Assembly: GCF_009807095.1 (NCBI RefSeq)
Contig: NZ_WUCC01000005.1
Coordinates: 1 to 64,000 of the forward strand
Direction: 5' to 3'
DNA length: 64,000 nt
DNA from: Rathayibacter sp. VKM Ac-2754
GTDB lineage: Bacteria > Actinomycetota > Actinomycetes > Actinomycetales > Microbacteriaceae
This document shows positions 42,853 to 51,635 of this stretch, piece after piece. A program made the translations under genes and the position numbers. How positions within the stretch are numbered: position 1 is the stretch's first letter; every line of letters begins with the position of its first letter. The notes under the pieces were generated by a model. That model ran no database searches, was not told the origin of the DNA, and worked only from the letters and a program-made list of their open reading frames with translations.

Positions 42853-43632
42853 ATGTCTACCATCGATCCCGCTACACCTCCGTTCGGAGACGGCGCCGCG
42901 AACTTCGCCGCGACCGACACGACCTTCGACGAGACCACCACCGCGACGTCCCACTCCACGGGCTCCGGCGCGTCCGGCAAGGTCGACGCCGCCAAGGAGC
43001 AGGTCGGTGCCGCCAAGGACCAGGCCGCCTCGGTCGCCGGCGACGCCAAGCAGGCCGCGGGCGACGTCCTCGCCACCGGCAAGGAGGAGGCGGCCAACGT
43101 CGCCCAGGAGGCCAAGACCCAGGTCAAGGACCTCCTCGACCAGAGCCGCGGCCAGCTCACCGAGCAGGCCCACGCCCAGAAGGAGAACGCCGCCAAGGGC
43201 GCCCGCGCCTTCAGCGACGACCTGACCTCGCTCGCGAACGGCGAGGGCGGCCAGGACAACATGGCCGCGAACCTCGTCTCGAACCTCGCCGGCCGCGCCC
43301 AGGGCGTCGCCACCTGGCTCGAGGACCGCGAGCCGGCCGAGCTGCTGGAGGACGTGAAGTCGTTCGCCCGCCGCCGCCCGGGAGCGTTCATCCTGCTCGC
43401 CGCCGCGACCGGCCTCGTCGCCGGCCGCCTGGTCCGCGCCCTCACCGCCGAGGCCAAGGATGAGAAGGAGGCCGCGACCGACACGTCCGGCCCCGAGTTC
43501 GCCGCTCCGGCCGCCTCGACCTACGGCACGTCGAGCACCGATCACCTCCCCACCGAGCCGATCGCCGACCCGCTGAGCGTGCCGACGACCTCGGCCGGCT
43601 ACGACTCCTTCCCGACGGGACTCCGACCGTGA
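42853..43632 (+). CDS. Ala/Lys-rich amphipathic stress-like membrane protein
   Basis: A 259-residue protein. Residues about 45-120 are a long, charged, LEA-like helix (KVDAAKEQVGAAKDQAASVAGDAKQAAG...). One transmembrane helix at about 175-195 (FILLAAATGLVAGRLV) lies after RRRPG, which sets the orientation. The C-terminal tail is Ser/Thr/Pro-rich. I do not recognise a named family, but the helical style matches stress proteins of the LEA/DUF883 kind. GGAAGGGA precedes the ATG. It is coupled by GTGA to the next gene, forming a three-gene operon. Confidence 0.75.
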   Translation: MSTIDPATPPFGDGAANFAATDTTFDETTTATSHSTGSGASGKVDAAKEQVGAAKDQAASVAGDAKQAAGDVLATGKEEAANVAQEAKTQVKDLLDQSRGQLTEQAHAQKENAAKGARAFSDDLTSLANGEGGQDNMAANLVSNLAGRAQGVATWLEDREPAELLEDVKSFARRRPGAFILLAAATGLVAGRLVRALTAEAKDEKEAATDTSGPEFAAPAASTYGTSSTDHLPTEPIADPLSVPTTSAGYDSFPTGLRP

Positions 43633-44072
43633 CCGACTCCTCCGGAGCGCATCGCGCCGGACTGGGCGAGCCGACCCCCGACCAGCGCGCGGGCAGCACG
43701 TCGCTCGGCGACCTGCTCGGCGAGGTCTCGCGCGACCTCTCGACCCTGATCCGCCAGGAGATGGCGCTCGCCAAGGCCGAGCTCAAGGAGTCCGCCGGCA
43801 AGGCGGGCAAGGGCGCAGGCCTCCTGGGCGGCGCCGGCTACGCGGCGATCATGGCCGTGCTGTTCCTCTCGATCGCCCTCTGGTGGGCGCTCGGCACTCT
43901 GATCGGCAACGGCTGGTCCGGAGTCGTCGTCGCCGTGATCTGGGGCATCGTCGCCGCGATCCTGTACTCCGTCGGGCGCAAGAGCCTGAAGACCGTCGAG
44001 GGCGCACCCGAGACGGTCGACTCCCTCAAGAAGATTCCCGAAACCCTCAAGCCGAACGGGGCAGGACGATGA
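43629..44072 (+). CDS. Holin-X/phage-holin-superfamily membrane protein
   Basis: A 147-residue protein with a leading LGEVSRDLSTLIRQEMALAKAELKES segment, then two helices (about 65-87 and 92-112). This is the actinobacterial Holin-X/DUF1469 pattern, seen in envelope-stress contexts and not only in phage. GTG 43629 overlaps the stop of the previous gene (GTGA) and its own stop overlaps the next ATG. No phage genes lie nearby, so a cellular role is more likely than lysis. Confidence 0.85.
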   Translation: MTDSSGAHRAGLGEPTPDQRAGSTSLGDLLGEVSRDLSTLIRQEMALAKAELKESAGKAGKGAGLLGGAGYAAIMAVLFLSIALWWALGTLIGNGWSGVVVAVIWGIVAAILYSVGRKSLKTVEGAPETVDSLKKIPETLKPNGAGR

Positions 44073-44671
44073 CGTACGACTCTGCAAGCACTGACTACTC
44101 GAACAAGACGCCGGAGGAGATCCGGGCCGAGATCGAGCGCACCCGCCTCGAGCTCGGCGGCGACGTCGACGCCCTCGCCGAGAAGGTCAGCCCCAGCGCC
44201 ATCGCGCAGCGGCAGACCGACAAGGTGAAGTCGGCCGTCGGCTCCGTCCGCGACCGCGTGATGGGCGCCGCGCACGACGCGGGCGACTCCGTCTCCGGAG
44301 GCGCGGACTCCGTCAAGGGCGCCGCCGGCTCGGTCAAGGGCAAGGCCGAGGGCAACCCGCTCGCGGTCGGCCTGATCGCGCTCGGCGCCGGCATGCTCGT
44401 GGCGTCGCTGATCCCGGCCTCCAGCGCCGAGAAGCAGGCCGCCTCGAAGGTCAAGGAGACGGCCCAGCCGGTCGTCGACAAGGTCACCGAGGCCGCGAAG
44501 GACGCCGCCGGCGAGCTCCGCGAGCCCGCCCAGCAGGCCTTCGCCTCGGTGAAGGAGACCGCGACCGACGCCGCGCAGAACGTCAAGGAGGCGGGGACCT
44601 CCGCCACCGACGACGTCAAGGACTCGGCCCGCGAGGCCAAGCACGCGGTGCAGGAGAACGGCCAGGCTTAG
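44069..44671 (+). CDS. DUF3618 family protein
   Basis: A 200-residue protein. The N-terminal signature KTPEEIRAEIERTRLELGGDVDALAEKVSPSAIAQR is DUF3618. One transmembrane helix (about 103-120, LAVGLIALGAGMLVASLI) divides two long Ala/Lys/Glu amphipathic helices. Proteins of this family often sit with Holin-X-like genes in actinobacteria. The gene is last in its operon, with start/stop overlap (ATGA), and is followed by a terminator. Confidence 0.88.
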   Translation: MTYDSASTDYSNKTPEEIRAEIERTRLELGGDVDALAEKVSPSAIAQRQTDKVKSAVGSVRDRVMGAAHDAGDSVSGGADSVKGAAGSVKGKAEGNPLAVGLIALGAGMLVASLIPASSAEKQAASKVKETAQPVVDKVTEAAKDAAGELREPAQQAFASVKETATDAAQNVKEAGTSATDDVKDSAREAKHAVQENGQA

Positions 44672-44687
44672 AGCCTGCACGACTCCC

Positions 44688-44719
44688 AGGGGCGCTCGAT
44701 CTGCGGATCGGGCGCCCCT
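44688..44719 (+). terminator. Terminator of the three-gene operon
   Basis: AGGGGCGC and GCGCCCCT form the outer stem, and TCGATC/GATCG pairs inside, around the loop TGCG. T-rich bases (TTCGTCGTCT) follow. Confidence 0.7.
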
Positions 44720-44765
44720 TCGTCGTCTCGGGAATACCTCCGAGCCCGCGGCTCTTGTCGCAAGC

Positions 44766-45785
44766 ATGAGATCCATCGTCTACTCCCGCACCGGCGCCTC
44801 CTCCGTCCTCTCGCTCGTCGACCGCGGACCCGCCGCCCCCGGCGCCGGGGAGGTCCGGGTGCGCGTGGTCGCCTCCGGAGTGAACCCGACCGACTGGAAG
44901 GCCCGTGCGACGGGCGATCTCGCCTTCGACGAGGTCGTGCCGAATCAGGACGGCGCAGGAGTCGTCGACGCGGTCGGCGACGGAGTCGAGGGTCTGGCCC
45001 TCGGCGATCGCGTCTGGGTGCACCTGGCCGCCCACCGCCGCCCGACCGGCACGGCGCAGGAGTGGACCGTCCTCCCCGCGAACCGCGTCGTCCGCCTGCC
45101 CGACGGCATCGGCTTCGATCTCGGCGCGAGCCTCGGCGTCCCGGCGATGACGGCGCACCGCGCGCTGACCGTGCACGCGCACGGGCCCGCGCGGCTGTCT
45201 CCCGGTGCGCTCGCCGGTCGCACGGTCCTCGTGCAGGGCGGGGCCGGAGCGGTCGGCCACGCGGCGATCCAGCTCGCGGTCTGGGCCGGGGCGACGGTGA
45301 TCGCCACCGTGAGCAGCGACGGCAAGGCCGCGCTCGCCACGGCGGCCGGCGCGCACCACGTGCTGCAGTATCCCGACGAGGCGCTCGCGGCGCGGATCCT
45401 CGAGATCGCCCCCGACGGAGTCGACCAGATCGTCGAGGTCGCGCCCGCCCAGAACGCCGACCTCGACGTCGAGGTGCTCGCCAACCACGGCAGCATCGGC
45501 TACTACGCGAACAACAACGGAGACGAGTTCTCGGTGCCGATCGTCGCGAGCTTCGCGAAGAACGCGCGCTGGCAGGGACTCCTGCTCTACACCGTCGGCG
45601 ACGAGCCCCTGGCGGCCGCCGCCGAGGACATCACCGCCGCGCTCGAGGACGGCGCTCTGCCCGTCGGCGAGGCCGCAGGCCTGCCGATCACGTGGTTCCC
45701 CCTCGAGGAGACGGCCGCCGCCCACGACGCGGTCGAGCACGGTGTGACCGGCAAGGTGCTCATCCGCGTCTCCGACGAGGCCTGA
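44766..45785 (+). CDS. Zinc-free MDR-family NADPH:quinone reductase-like enzyme
   Basis: A 339-residue medium-chain reductase. It has the NPTDWKAR segment of quinone reductase relatives, the Rossmann motif VLVQGGAGAVGHAAIQLAVWAG and no zinc-binding cysteine cluster. It likely reduces quinones or conjugated carbonyls with NADPH. The start is ATG 44766. Downstream lie one half and one full family A repeat. Confidence 0.9.
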   Translation: MRSIVYSRTGASSVLSLVDRGPAAPGAGEVRVRVVASGVNPTDWKARATGDLAFDEVVPNQDGAGVVDAVGDGVEGLALGDRVWVHLAAHRRPTGTAQEWTVLPANRVVRLPDGIGFDLGASLGVPAMTAHRALTVHAHGPARLSPGALAGRTVLVQGGAGAVGHAAIQLAVWAGATVIATVSSDGKAALATAAGAHHVLQYPDEALAARILEIAPDGVDQIVEVAPAQNADLDVEVLANHGSIGYYANNNGDEFSVPIVASFAKNARWQGLLLYTVGDEPLAAAAEDITAALEDGALPVGEAAGLPITWFPLEETAAAHDAVEHGVTGKVLIRVSDEA

Positions 45786-45822
45786 CGGCCGCGGCAGCGC
45801 GGGCACGCGCCCGCCCGTCCCA

Positions 45823-46044
45823 GCTGATCGAGTAGCCCGCGCAGCGGGCGTATCGAGATCCACGTCCGTCAGAAGGCCGGGGCAGGGAACTGCTCCACTG
45901 AAGCGCGTCGCCCCGTTCCTCGCTGATCGAGTAGCCCGCACCGCGGGCGTATCGAGATCCATGTCCGTCAGAAGGCGAGGGCAGAAGCCTCCACTGCTGA
46001 CGCTGGTGGGTCTCGATACGCCCCTGCGGGGCTACTCGACCAGC
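45823..46044. repeat. Family A repeats, one half copy and one full copy (10, 11)
   Basis: 45823-45880 has only a left arm (GCTGATCGAGTAGCCCGC...) and the inner GTCAGAAGGCC. A full element follows at 45922-46044, with left hairpin CCCGC-ACC-GCGGG and right hairpin CCCC-TGC-GGGG. Both lie between convergent genes. The half copy suggests deletion by recombination between arms. Confidence 0.8.
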
Positions 46045-46117
46045 ATGGGATGCGACGGCCGCTGGCAGCACGCAGGCGAGCAAGCGCCTCCTGAATGCTC
46101 GAACCCGACCCGCAGGC

Positions 46118-47134
46118 TCAGCCGCGCAGCGGTGGCGAGCCCGCGACCGTGGCGCGGTCGGCGAGGCCGTCGAGCAGCTCGGCGAGCGCCTCCTCGGCGG
46201 TGCGCGTCGGCTCCCAGCCGAGCACCGACCGCGCCCTCTCGGTCGACATGATCGGCACGTTCGTCGCGATGTCGAGCCAGCCGGCGTCCGTGCGCTGGAG
46301 TCGCAGCCGCCAGGTCGCGCTCACGATCCCCCGGAGGAGACCCGCCGGCACCGTGACGAGGCGCGACCCGACGAGGTCGGCGATGCGCTGGGGCGTGAGC
46401 ACCGGCTCCGCGGCGATGTTGAACGCCCCGCCGGCCCGGCGGTCGAGCGCCCGCCAGAACGCGTCCGCCACGTCGTCGGCGTGCACCCCCTGGAAGATCA
46501 GCGTGCGCGGCAGCGGCAGCACCGGCGGCCGGACGACCCGGAGCCACCGCGTCGGGTACCGCGGCCCGGCGAACAGCCCCGCGATCTCGGTCGCCGCACC
46601 GCGCTGGAACACGAGCCCCGGGCGCAGCCTGGTGACCACCACCTCCGGGTGCTTCGCCTCGAACGCATCGAGGGCGCGCTCGTTCGCCGCCTTGTGCCGA
46701 CTGTAGGTCGAGGTGTGCAGCCCGCCCGTCGGCCAGCTCTCGTCGACGCGGGTCGTCTTCGACGCCGCGCTGTAGGCGCCGACCGACGAGGCGACGGCGA
46801 TGTGTCCCACCCCCGCGGCCGCGGCAGCCTCGAGCACCGAGGCGGTGCCTCCGACGTCGACCAGCCGCTGGAACGGCTCGTCGTGGCTGGGCTGCAGCGC
46901 CCACGCGAGGTGCACGACCGCGTCCATTCCGGTGAAGGCCTCGCGGAGCAGCCGCGGCGCCTCGCTCGACGCGACGTCCACCTCGACCCAGCGCACATCG
47001 CGGTACTCCGGCGACTGGGGCCGCCCCTGCCGGCGGGCCACGCCGACGATCTCCTCCACCTCCGGCTCGTCCCGGAGCCGCCGCAGCAGCGCCGTGCCCA
47101 GGTTGCCCGTCGCTCCGACGATCGCGATGCGCAT
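46118..47134 (-). CDS. NAD-dependent epimerase/dehydratase (extended SDR)
   Basis: A 338-residue extended short-chain dehydrogenase. The nucleotide-binding motif is GATGNLGTALLRRL near the N terminus. The catalytic Tyr-x-x-x-Lys is in STYSRHKAAN, and Ser is in VASSVGAYS. The C-terminal half binds an NDP-sugar or similar. ATG 47134 begins the Rossmann strand at once, so no signal. Substrate unknown. Confidence 0.9.
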   Translation of the reverse strand: MRIAIVGATGNLGTALLRRLRDEPEVEEIVGVARRQGRPQSPEYRDVRWVEVDVASSEAPRLLREAFTGMDAVVHLAWALQPSHDEPFQRLVDVGGTASVLEAAAAAGVGHIAVASSVGAYSAASKTTRVDESWPTGGLHTSTYSRHKAANERALDAFEAKHPEVVVTRLRPGLVFQRGAATEIAGLFAGPRYPTRWLRVVRPPVLPLPRTLIFQGVHADDVADAFWRALDRRAGGAFNIAAEPVLTPQRIADLVGSRLVTVPAGLLRGIVSATWRLRLQRTDAGWLDIATNVPIMSTERARSVLGWEPTRTAEEALAELLDGLADRATVAGSPPLRG

Positions 47135-47292
47135 GTGATGGTCCCTCCGCGGCGGCGCGGATGCCGTCGTCCTCCGAGGCTAGGCAGCGCCGAGCGCGGC
47201 GCGGAGGCGGTTGACAGCCGAGCCCCTATCCCACGCGCGGGTCGCCGCGCATCCCCGCGCGGGTGCGGCGACCCGGTCCCTACCCTGGGGCC

Positions 47293-48063
47293 ATGCCCCT
47301 CCCCCGACGCGATCCCTCCGTGCGCCACGTGATCGACGGTGTCGAGCTGCGCTCGTACACGACCGGCTCGTCCCGCTCGGAGCGCACCTTCGTCCTGATC
47401 CACGGGATCGGGATGTCGCACCACACGTTCTCCCGGCTCGCCGTCCACCTGCGCGAGCACGGCCGGGTGATCGCCGTCGACCTCGCCGGCTTCGGGTCGA
47501 ACCGCACGCCGGAGCAGCGCGTCGGCATCGCCGATCACGCCCGCTTCGTCGCGCACGTGCTCGCCGACCGCGGCGTCGAGAGCGCGGTCGTCGTCGGCCA
47601 CTCGATGGGCAGCCAGGTCGCGGTCGAGCTGACGGCGCGCTCGCCCGATCTCGTCGACGGCGTCGTGCTGATCGGCCCGGTCGTCGATCCGCAGCGCCCC
47701 ACGGCGCTCCAGCAGGGCCTGGCCCTCGCCCGCGACACCCTCGGCGAGCCGGTGCCGGTCGACCTGCTCGTGTTCGCCGACTACGTGCGCGGAGGCCTGC
47801 GCTGGTACCTGCGGCAGCTCCCCGAGATGCTGCACTACCCGATCCAGCGCCGCCTCGAGGCCGTGACCCGGCCGGTGCTCGTCGTCCGCGGCCACGACGA
47901 CCCCGTCGGCACCCGCGACTGGTGCGAGCGCCTCGTCGCGCACGCTTCCGACGGCCGACTGCTCGAGATGGGCTCCTCCCGCCATGTCGTGCCGAGGACG
48001 GAGGCGGAGCCGCTCGCCCGCGCCCTCGTCCGCTTCGCCGCGGGCCTCGGGGCGGCACGGTGA
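47293..48063 (+). CDS. Alpha/beta hydrolase 1
   Basis: A 256-residue alpha/beta hydrolase. The oxyanion region HGIGMSHHTF, nucleophile elbow GHSMGS with Ser104, acid in RGHDDPVG and His in SSRHVVP are in the right order. ATG 47293 lies 6 bases after a TACCCT -10 (47281-47286), suggesting a leaderless mRNA. Its stop overlaps the GTG of the next hydrolase gene. Substrate unknown. Confidence 0.9.
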   Translation: MPLPRRDPSVRHVIDGVELRSYTTGSSRSERTFVLIHGIGMSHHTFSRLAVHLREHGRVIAVDLAGFGSNRTPEQRVGIADHARFVAHVLADRGVESAVVVGHSMGSQVAVELTARSPDLVDGVVLIGPVVDPQRPTALQQGLALARDTLGEPVPVDLLVFADYVRGGLRWYLRQLPEMLHYPIQRRLEAVTRPVLVVRGHDDPVGTRDWCERLVAHASDGRLLEMGSSRHVVPRTEAEPLARALVRFAAGLGAAR

Positions 48064-48731
48064 GGAACCTCGTCCGCGACGCCGTCTGGTGGGCGGAGGA
48101 CTACGCCTACGCCGTCGCCTGGCAGGTGCGGGGCGTCCTCTCGCGCCGCGCCCCCGACGACTACCTCAGCGGCGACCTGCGGCCGATCCTGGTGCTGCCC
48201 GGGATCTGGGAGACGTGGTCCTTCCTCCGCCCGATCATCGACCCGCTGCACGCGCACGGGCATCCGCTGCACGTCCTGACGAGCCTGGGCCGCAACGGCC
48301 GCCCGGTGGTCAGGACCGCCGAGGACGTCGCCGCCTACCTCGCCGAGCACGACCTCCGCGGAGTCGTCGTCGTCGCGCACAGCAAGGGCGGGCTGATCGG
48401 CAAGTACGTGATGACCGAGCTCGACCCCGAGGGCCGCGTCGACCGCATGGTCGCGGTGTCGACGCCGTTCGGCGGATCGCGCTACGCCGCCTACCTGCCG
48501 CTGAAGAGCCTCCGCTCGTTCTCTCCCCGCGACGCCACGACGCTGCTGCTGTCGAGCCGGCCGGAGGCGAACGCCCGCATCACCTCGGTCTACGGGCTCT
48601 TCGACCCGCACATCCCCGAGGGGAGCAGGCTCGAGGGCGCGACCAACGTGCGGATCGAGACGGGCGGGCACTTCCGGATCCTCGGCGACCCGGGCACCCT
48701 CAAGGCGGTCGTGAAGGCGGTGTCGGCCTAG
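48060..48731 (+). CDS. Alpha/beta hydrolase 2 (lipase-like)
   Basis: A 223-residue hydrolase with nucleophile Ser108 in AHSKGG, where Ala replaces the first Gly of GxSxG, as in some lipase class 2 proteins. Asp in YGLFDPHIP and His in GGHFRIL are the other likely triad members. GTG 48060 overlaps the previous stop (GTGA). The fold resembles triacylglycerol lipase/LipA-type proteins. No clear signal peptide, though the N terminus (AVWWAEDYAYAVAWQV) is partly hydrophobic. The stop codon overlaps that of the convergent lipoprotein gene in the shared bases CTAG. Confidence 0.85.
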   Translation: MRNLVRDAVWWAEDYAYAVAWQVRGVLSRRAPDDYLSGDLRPILVLPGIWETWSFLRPIIDPLHAHGHPLHVLTSLGRNGRPVVRTAEDVAAYLAEHDLRGVVVVAHSKGGLIGKYVMTELDPEGRVDRMVAVSTPFGGSRYAAYLPLKSLRSFSPRDATTLLLSSRPEANARITSVYGLFDPHIPEGSRLEGATNVRIETGGHFRILGDPGTLKAVVKAVSA

Positions 48732-49177
48732 GCGGGCGGCGGAGTGATCACGGTCGCGTCGGCCGGGCAGTCGATCGTCCCGACCGCGCCGTCGCCGGAG
48801 TCGTCGCTCGCGACCGGACCTGCGGCGGCGAAGGCCACCTCGAAGCAGAACGCGTCGGTCCCGGCATCGGGGAACTCGGTCGGGTCGACCGGCGTGCGGA
48901 ACGACAGCGTGCCGAACGCTCCCTCGGGCGTCTCGGCGGCGTAGGAGGCGATGCCGATCAGGTCGACGCCCTCCGCCTCCGCCGCGGCCGCCTCGCGCGC
49001 GAACCCGAACGTGTCGACCTGCGGACCGGTGAGCGAGTCGACGAGGGTGGCGACCCGGTCGCGCGACTCCTCGCGGGCCGCCGTCGCCGTGTCGGCGGGC
49101 TCCTCCGCTGCCGGAGCGGTGCAGCCGGCGAGCGCCAGCACCGCCAGGAGGACGGCGGCCGCTCGCGTCTGCTTCAC
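48728..49177 (-). CDS. Small secreted lipoprotein
   Basis: A 149-residue lipoprotein. The signal peptide ends LALAGC, lipidated Cys near 17. The mature part is acidic and contains two Cys, in DAFCFEVAF and GTIDCPAD, that could form a disulfide. No recognised family. GTG 49177 is 7 bases after a TAGGGT -10 (49185-49190), suggesting a leaderless mRNA. The stop codon shares four bases with the convergent hydrolase stop. Confidence 0.78.
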   Translation of the reverse strand: MKQTRAAAVLLAVLALAGCTAPAAEEPADTATAAREESRDRVATLVDSLTGPQVDTFGFAREAAAAEAEGVDLIGIASYAAETPEGAFGTLSFRTPVDPTEFPDAGTDAFCFEVAFAAAGPVASDDSGDGAVGTIDCPADATVITPPPA

Positions 49178-49227
49178 GCCCCCGACCCTAGCGCGGCGGC
49201 GCCGGCCGGCGGCCCCGCCTCCGACCC

Positions 49228-49318
49228 GAACCGGATCGACCTTCGGCTCGCACGATCGCGCTCGGCTCGCAGAGGCCGCGGATTCCGACGAGCCGAACCG
49301 GATCCGACGAGCCCGGAC
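49228..49318. repeat. Family B palindromic repeat, copy 2
   Basis: TTCGGCTCGCACGATCG and CTCGGCTCGCAGAGG are followed by CCGACGAGCCGAACCGGATC and CGACGAGCCCGG in the reverse sense. The GGCTCG...CGAGCC blocks match copies 1 and 3. It lies between divergent genes. Confidence 0.55.
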
Positions 49319-49414
49319 ACGACCCTCGCTCGCTCCCGCCCGGGCGACTAGCAAGCCACCACCGTCATGCGCAAACCCCTTTGCCGAGGAGGCGGCCCGG
49401 CGGAGCGTGGAGCC

Positions 49415-50167
49415 ATGCCCACTTCGCGCACGACCGGACCGACCGAGCTCCTCCTGGTGCGCCACGGCGAGAGCACGGCGAACATCGCGGCGAGCGCCGC
49501 CGAGAAGGCGGGCGCGCTCGACATCGAGGTCGACCGCCGCGACGCCGACGTCACCCTCTCCCCGGCGGGCGAGGAGCAGGCGCGCGCGCTCGGTCGCTGG
49601 CTGGCGGCGGAGGCGGCGCCGGTCGCCGCGTGGACCTCGCCCTATCTGCGCGCCTCCTCGACCGCCCGGCTCGCCCTCGCCGAGGCCGGACTCGAGCTGC
49701 CGCTCGGCGCCGACGAGCGCCTGCGCGACCGCGACCTCGGCATCACCGACCGCCTGACCACCGCCGGAGTGCGCGCGCGGTTCCCGGAGGAGGCGGCGCG
49801 GCGGGAGTGGCTCGGCAAGTACTACTACCGTCCGCCGGGGGGCGAGTCGTGGACCGACCTCGCGCTCCGGGTCCGCGCGTTCCTCGACCATCTCGACGCC
49901 ACCGCACCGACGGGGCCCGTCGCCCTCTTCTGCCACGACGCCGTCGTCCTGATCATCCGCTCGGTCTGCGAGGGGCTGACCGAGCGCGAGCTGCTCGACA
50001 TCGGGGCGTCCACTCCGGTGGCGAACGCCTCCGTCACCCGGCTCCTCCGCGACGGAGACGGGTGGCGGCTCGAGCGCTTCAACCACACGGGGCACCTCGA
50101 CCGGGCCGGCGCTCCGGTCACCGAGCACGACGACCGCGAGGCCGGAGAGGGTGACCCCCATGAGTGA
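49415..50167 (+). CDS. Histidine phosphatase (phosphoglycerate mutase-like)
   Basis: A 250-residue phosphatase of the histidine-acid/phosphoglycerate mutase superfamily. The catalytic motif is LLLVRHGES with His17. The second His lies in FCHDAVV, and the phosphate pocket Arg is in RASSTARLA. ATG 49415 is followed by a short Thr-rich lead. The last codons overlap the start of nnrD (8 bases), so the genes are coupled. The substrate is not shown. Confidence 0.9.
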   Translation: MPTSRTTGPTELLLVRHGESTANIAASAAEKAGALDIEVDRRDADVTLSPAGEEQARALGRWLAAEAAPVAAWTSPYLRASSTARLALAEAGLELPLGADERLRDRDLGITDRLTTAGVRARFPEEAARREWLGKYYYRPPGGESWTDLALRVRAFLDHLDATAPTGPVALFCHDAVVLIIRSVCEGLTERELLDIGASTPVANASVTRLLRDGDGWRLERFNHTGHLDRAGAPVTEHDDREAGEGDPHE

Positions 50168-51008
50168 GATCATCGACCGCGCGCTCCTCGAGCGCGACTG
50201 GCCCCTCCCCGCCGCCGAGGGCTCGAAGCACGCGCGCGGTGACGTCGTCATCATCGGAGGCGCGCGCAAGACGCCCGGCGCGGCGATCCTCGCGGGCATC
50301 GCCGCATTGCGCGTGGGTGCCGGTCGCATCACCCTCTGCGTGGCGGAGTCCGTCGCCTCCGCCACAGCGGTCGCGCTGCCGGAGTGCGGCGTGATCCCCC
50401 TGGAGGAGTCGCGGAGCGGTTCGATCACGGGCCGCGGCCTCGATGCGCTCTCAGGCGAGCTCGGCTCGGCCGACGTCGTCCTCGTCGGCCCGGGCCTCGA
50501 CGATCCGAAGGCCACGGCGTCGACCCTCCGCGCTCTGGTGCCGCTCCTGCGCGACGTCCCCGCGGTGCACCTCGACGCCTTCCCGCTCGGCATCCTGCCC
50601 GGTCAACGACGAGTGGCCAGGGCACTCGCGGGGCGCCTGCTGCTCACGCCCAACAGCGAGGAGGGCGCGCGCCTGCTGGGCGGGGACGTGGACGACCTCG
50701 AGCAGGCCGCCCTCGCCATCGCCCGGCGCTACGACGCGGTCGTGAGCCTCTCGAACGTCATCGCCGACCCCGGGGGGACCGTCCTGCGCGTGATCGGGGA
50801 GCACTCGGGCCTCGCCACAGCGGGCAGCGGTGACGTCCTGGCGGGCGCGACCGCCGGGCTCCGCGCGCGCGGGGCCGGCGGAGTCGCCGCCGCGGCCTGG
50901 GGGACCCACCTGCACACGGAGGCTGACACGCGTCTGGCGGCCCGGCTGGGCCCCGCCGGCTACCTCGCCCGAGAGATCCCGGGCGAGTTCCCGGCGCTCC
51001 TGGCCTGA
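50160..51008 (+). CDS. nnrD: ADP-dependent NAD(P)H-hydrate dehydratase
   Basis: A 282-residue ribokinase-like enzyme that repairs hydrated NADH/NADPH. Family landmarks are KHARGDVVIIGGARKTPGAAIL at the N terminus and ATAGSGDVLAGATAG, with catalytic Asp225, near the C terminus. No epimerase domain is fused. GGAGAGG lies ahead of ATG 50160; an in-frame GTG at 50151 is less likely. It overlaps the histidine phosphatase gene, but how the two relate is unclear. Confidence 0.92.
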   Translation: MSEIIDRALLERDWPLPAAEGSKHARGDVVIIGGARKTPGAAILAGIAALRVGAGRITLCVAESVASATAVALPECGVIPLEESRSGSITGRGLDALSGELGSADVVLVGPGLDDPKATASTLRALVPLLRDVPAVHLDAFPLGILPGQRRVARALAGRLLLTPNSEEGARLLGGDVDDLEQAALAIARRYDAVVSLSNVIADPGGTVLRVIGEHSGLATAGSGDVLAGATAGLRARGAGGVAAAAWGTHLHTEADTRLAARLGPAGYLAREIPGEFPALLA

Positions 51009-51023
51009 GGCCCCACCCTCGGG

Positions 51024-51230
51024 TCAGCGCGCGACGTCGGCGACCGCGAATGCCACTCCCGGAGTGATCAGGATCGACGTCTCCCGCGGCTCGCCCTCGC
51101 CCTGGTTCACCGCGAGCCAGCGCGACGCCGAGCCGTCGAGCGCCCGCTCGACGCTCTCGCGGACCTCGGCGGCCGAGGTGTCGTGCAGGCTGTACGGCTT
51201 CCCGCCGTAGGTGATCTCGACCCGCTTCAC
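51024..51230 (-). CDS. Small conserved-looking protein (68 aa)
   Basis: The protein starts at GTG 51230 (MKRVEITYGGKPYSLHDTSAAEVRESVERAL) and overlaps the stop of the DUF7882-like gene (GTGA). It is a small beta-alpha protein with no motif I can name; the pattern KPYSLHD-(x)-AEVRESVERAL suggests a folded domain. It is the last gene of a three-gene set at 51.0-52.0 kb that looks specific to Microbacteriaceae. Function unknown. Confidence 0.7.
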   Translation of the reverse strand: MKRVEITYGGKPYSLHDTSAAEVRESVERALDGSASRWLAVNQGEGEPRETSILITPGVAFAVADVAR

Positions 51231-51556
51231 AGCGCACTCTCCTCGGTCTGACGGCTTGCGCCGTGCGGCTCCTCGCTGATCCGCAGCCCGTGCGCGGTGT
51301 GCGAGTCGGCGACCAGCTGGCGGATCCACTCCGGATTGATGGCGGGTGCACGGCCGCCGTGGTACTTGAAGCGCAGCGGGATCGCCGGGTGCAGCCAGAT
51401 CGACGTGCGACCGTCGCCGACGGCCTGGGAGTCCTTCCACGAGAAGTAGAACGACTCGTTGCGCGCCAGCTTCGAGCCGATCACGATCTGCAGGTGAGCC
51501 AGCAGGCGGTCGTCGAAATCGGCCTCGAGCGTCGAGTCGTAGATGAGGCGGCCCAT
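51227..51556 (-). CDS. DUF7882-like small protein of Microbacteriaceae
   Basis: A 109-residue protein beginning MGRLIYDSTLEADFDDRLLAHLQIVIGSKLARNESFYFSWKDS. I know this pattern from many Microbacteriaceae proteins that are often mislabelled as ATP-dependent DNA ligase; it has no ligase motifs. AAAGGA precedes ATG 51556. A longer frame to 51646 lacks such a site. It is coupled to the 68-residue protein. Function unknown, likely a lineage marker. Confidence 0.82.
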   Translation of the reverse strand: MGRLIYDSTLEADFDDRLLAHLQIVIGSKLARNESFYFSWKDSQAVGDGRTSIWLHPAIPLRFKYHGGRAPAINPEWIRQLVADSHTAHGLRISEEPHGASRQTEESAL

Positions 51557-51635
51557 CAGATCGGTGTCCTTTCGAGTTCGCGCCGTTGCAGCAGGGTCAG
51601 GGCCGGAGACGGCATCGCGAGTGTATCGGTGCGCC

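Noticed and set aside
43629-44072. Prophage holin
   Set aside because: No endolysin, tail, integrase or other phage genes nearby; the Holin-X-type family is also found in chromosomal stress operons.
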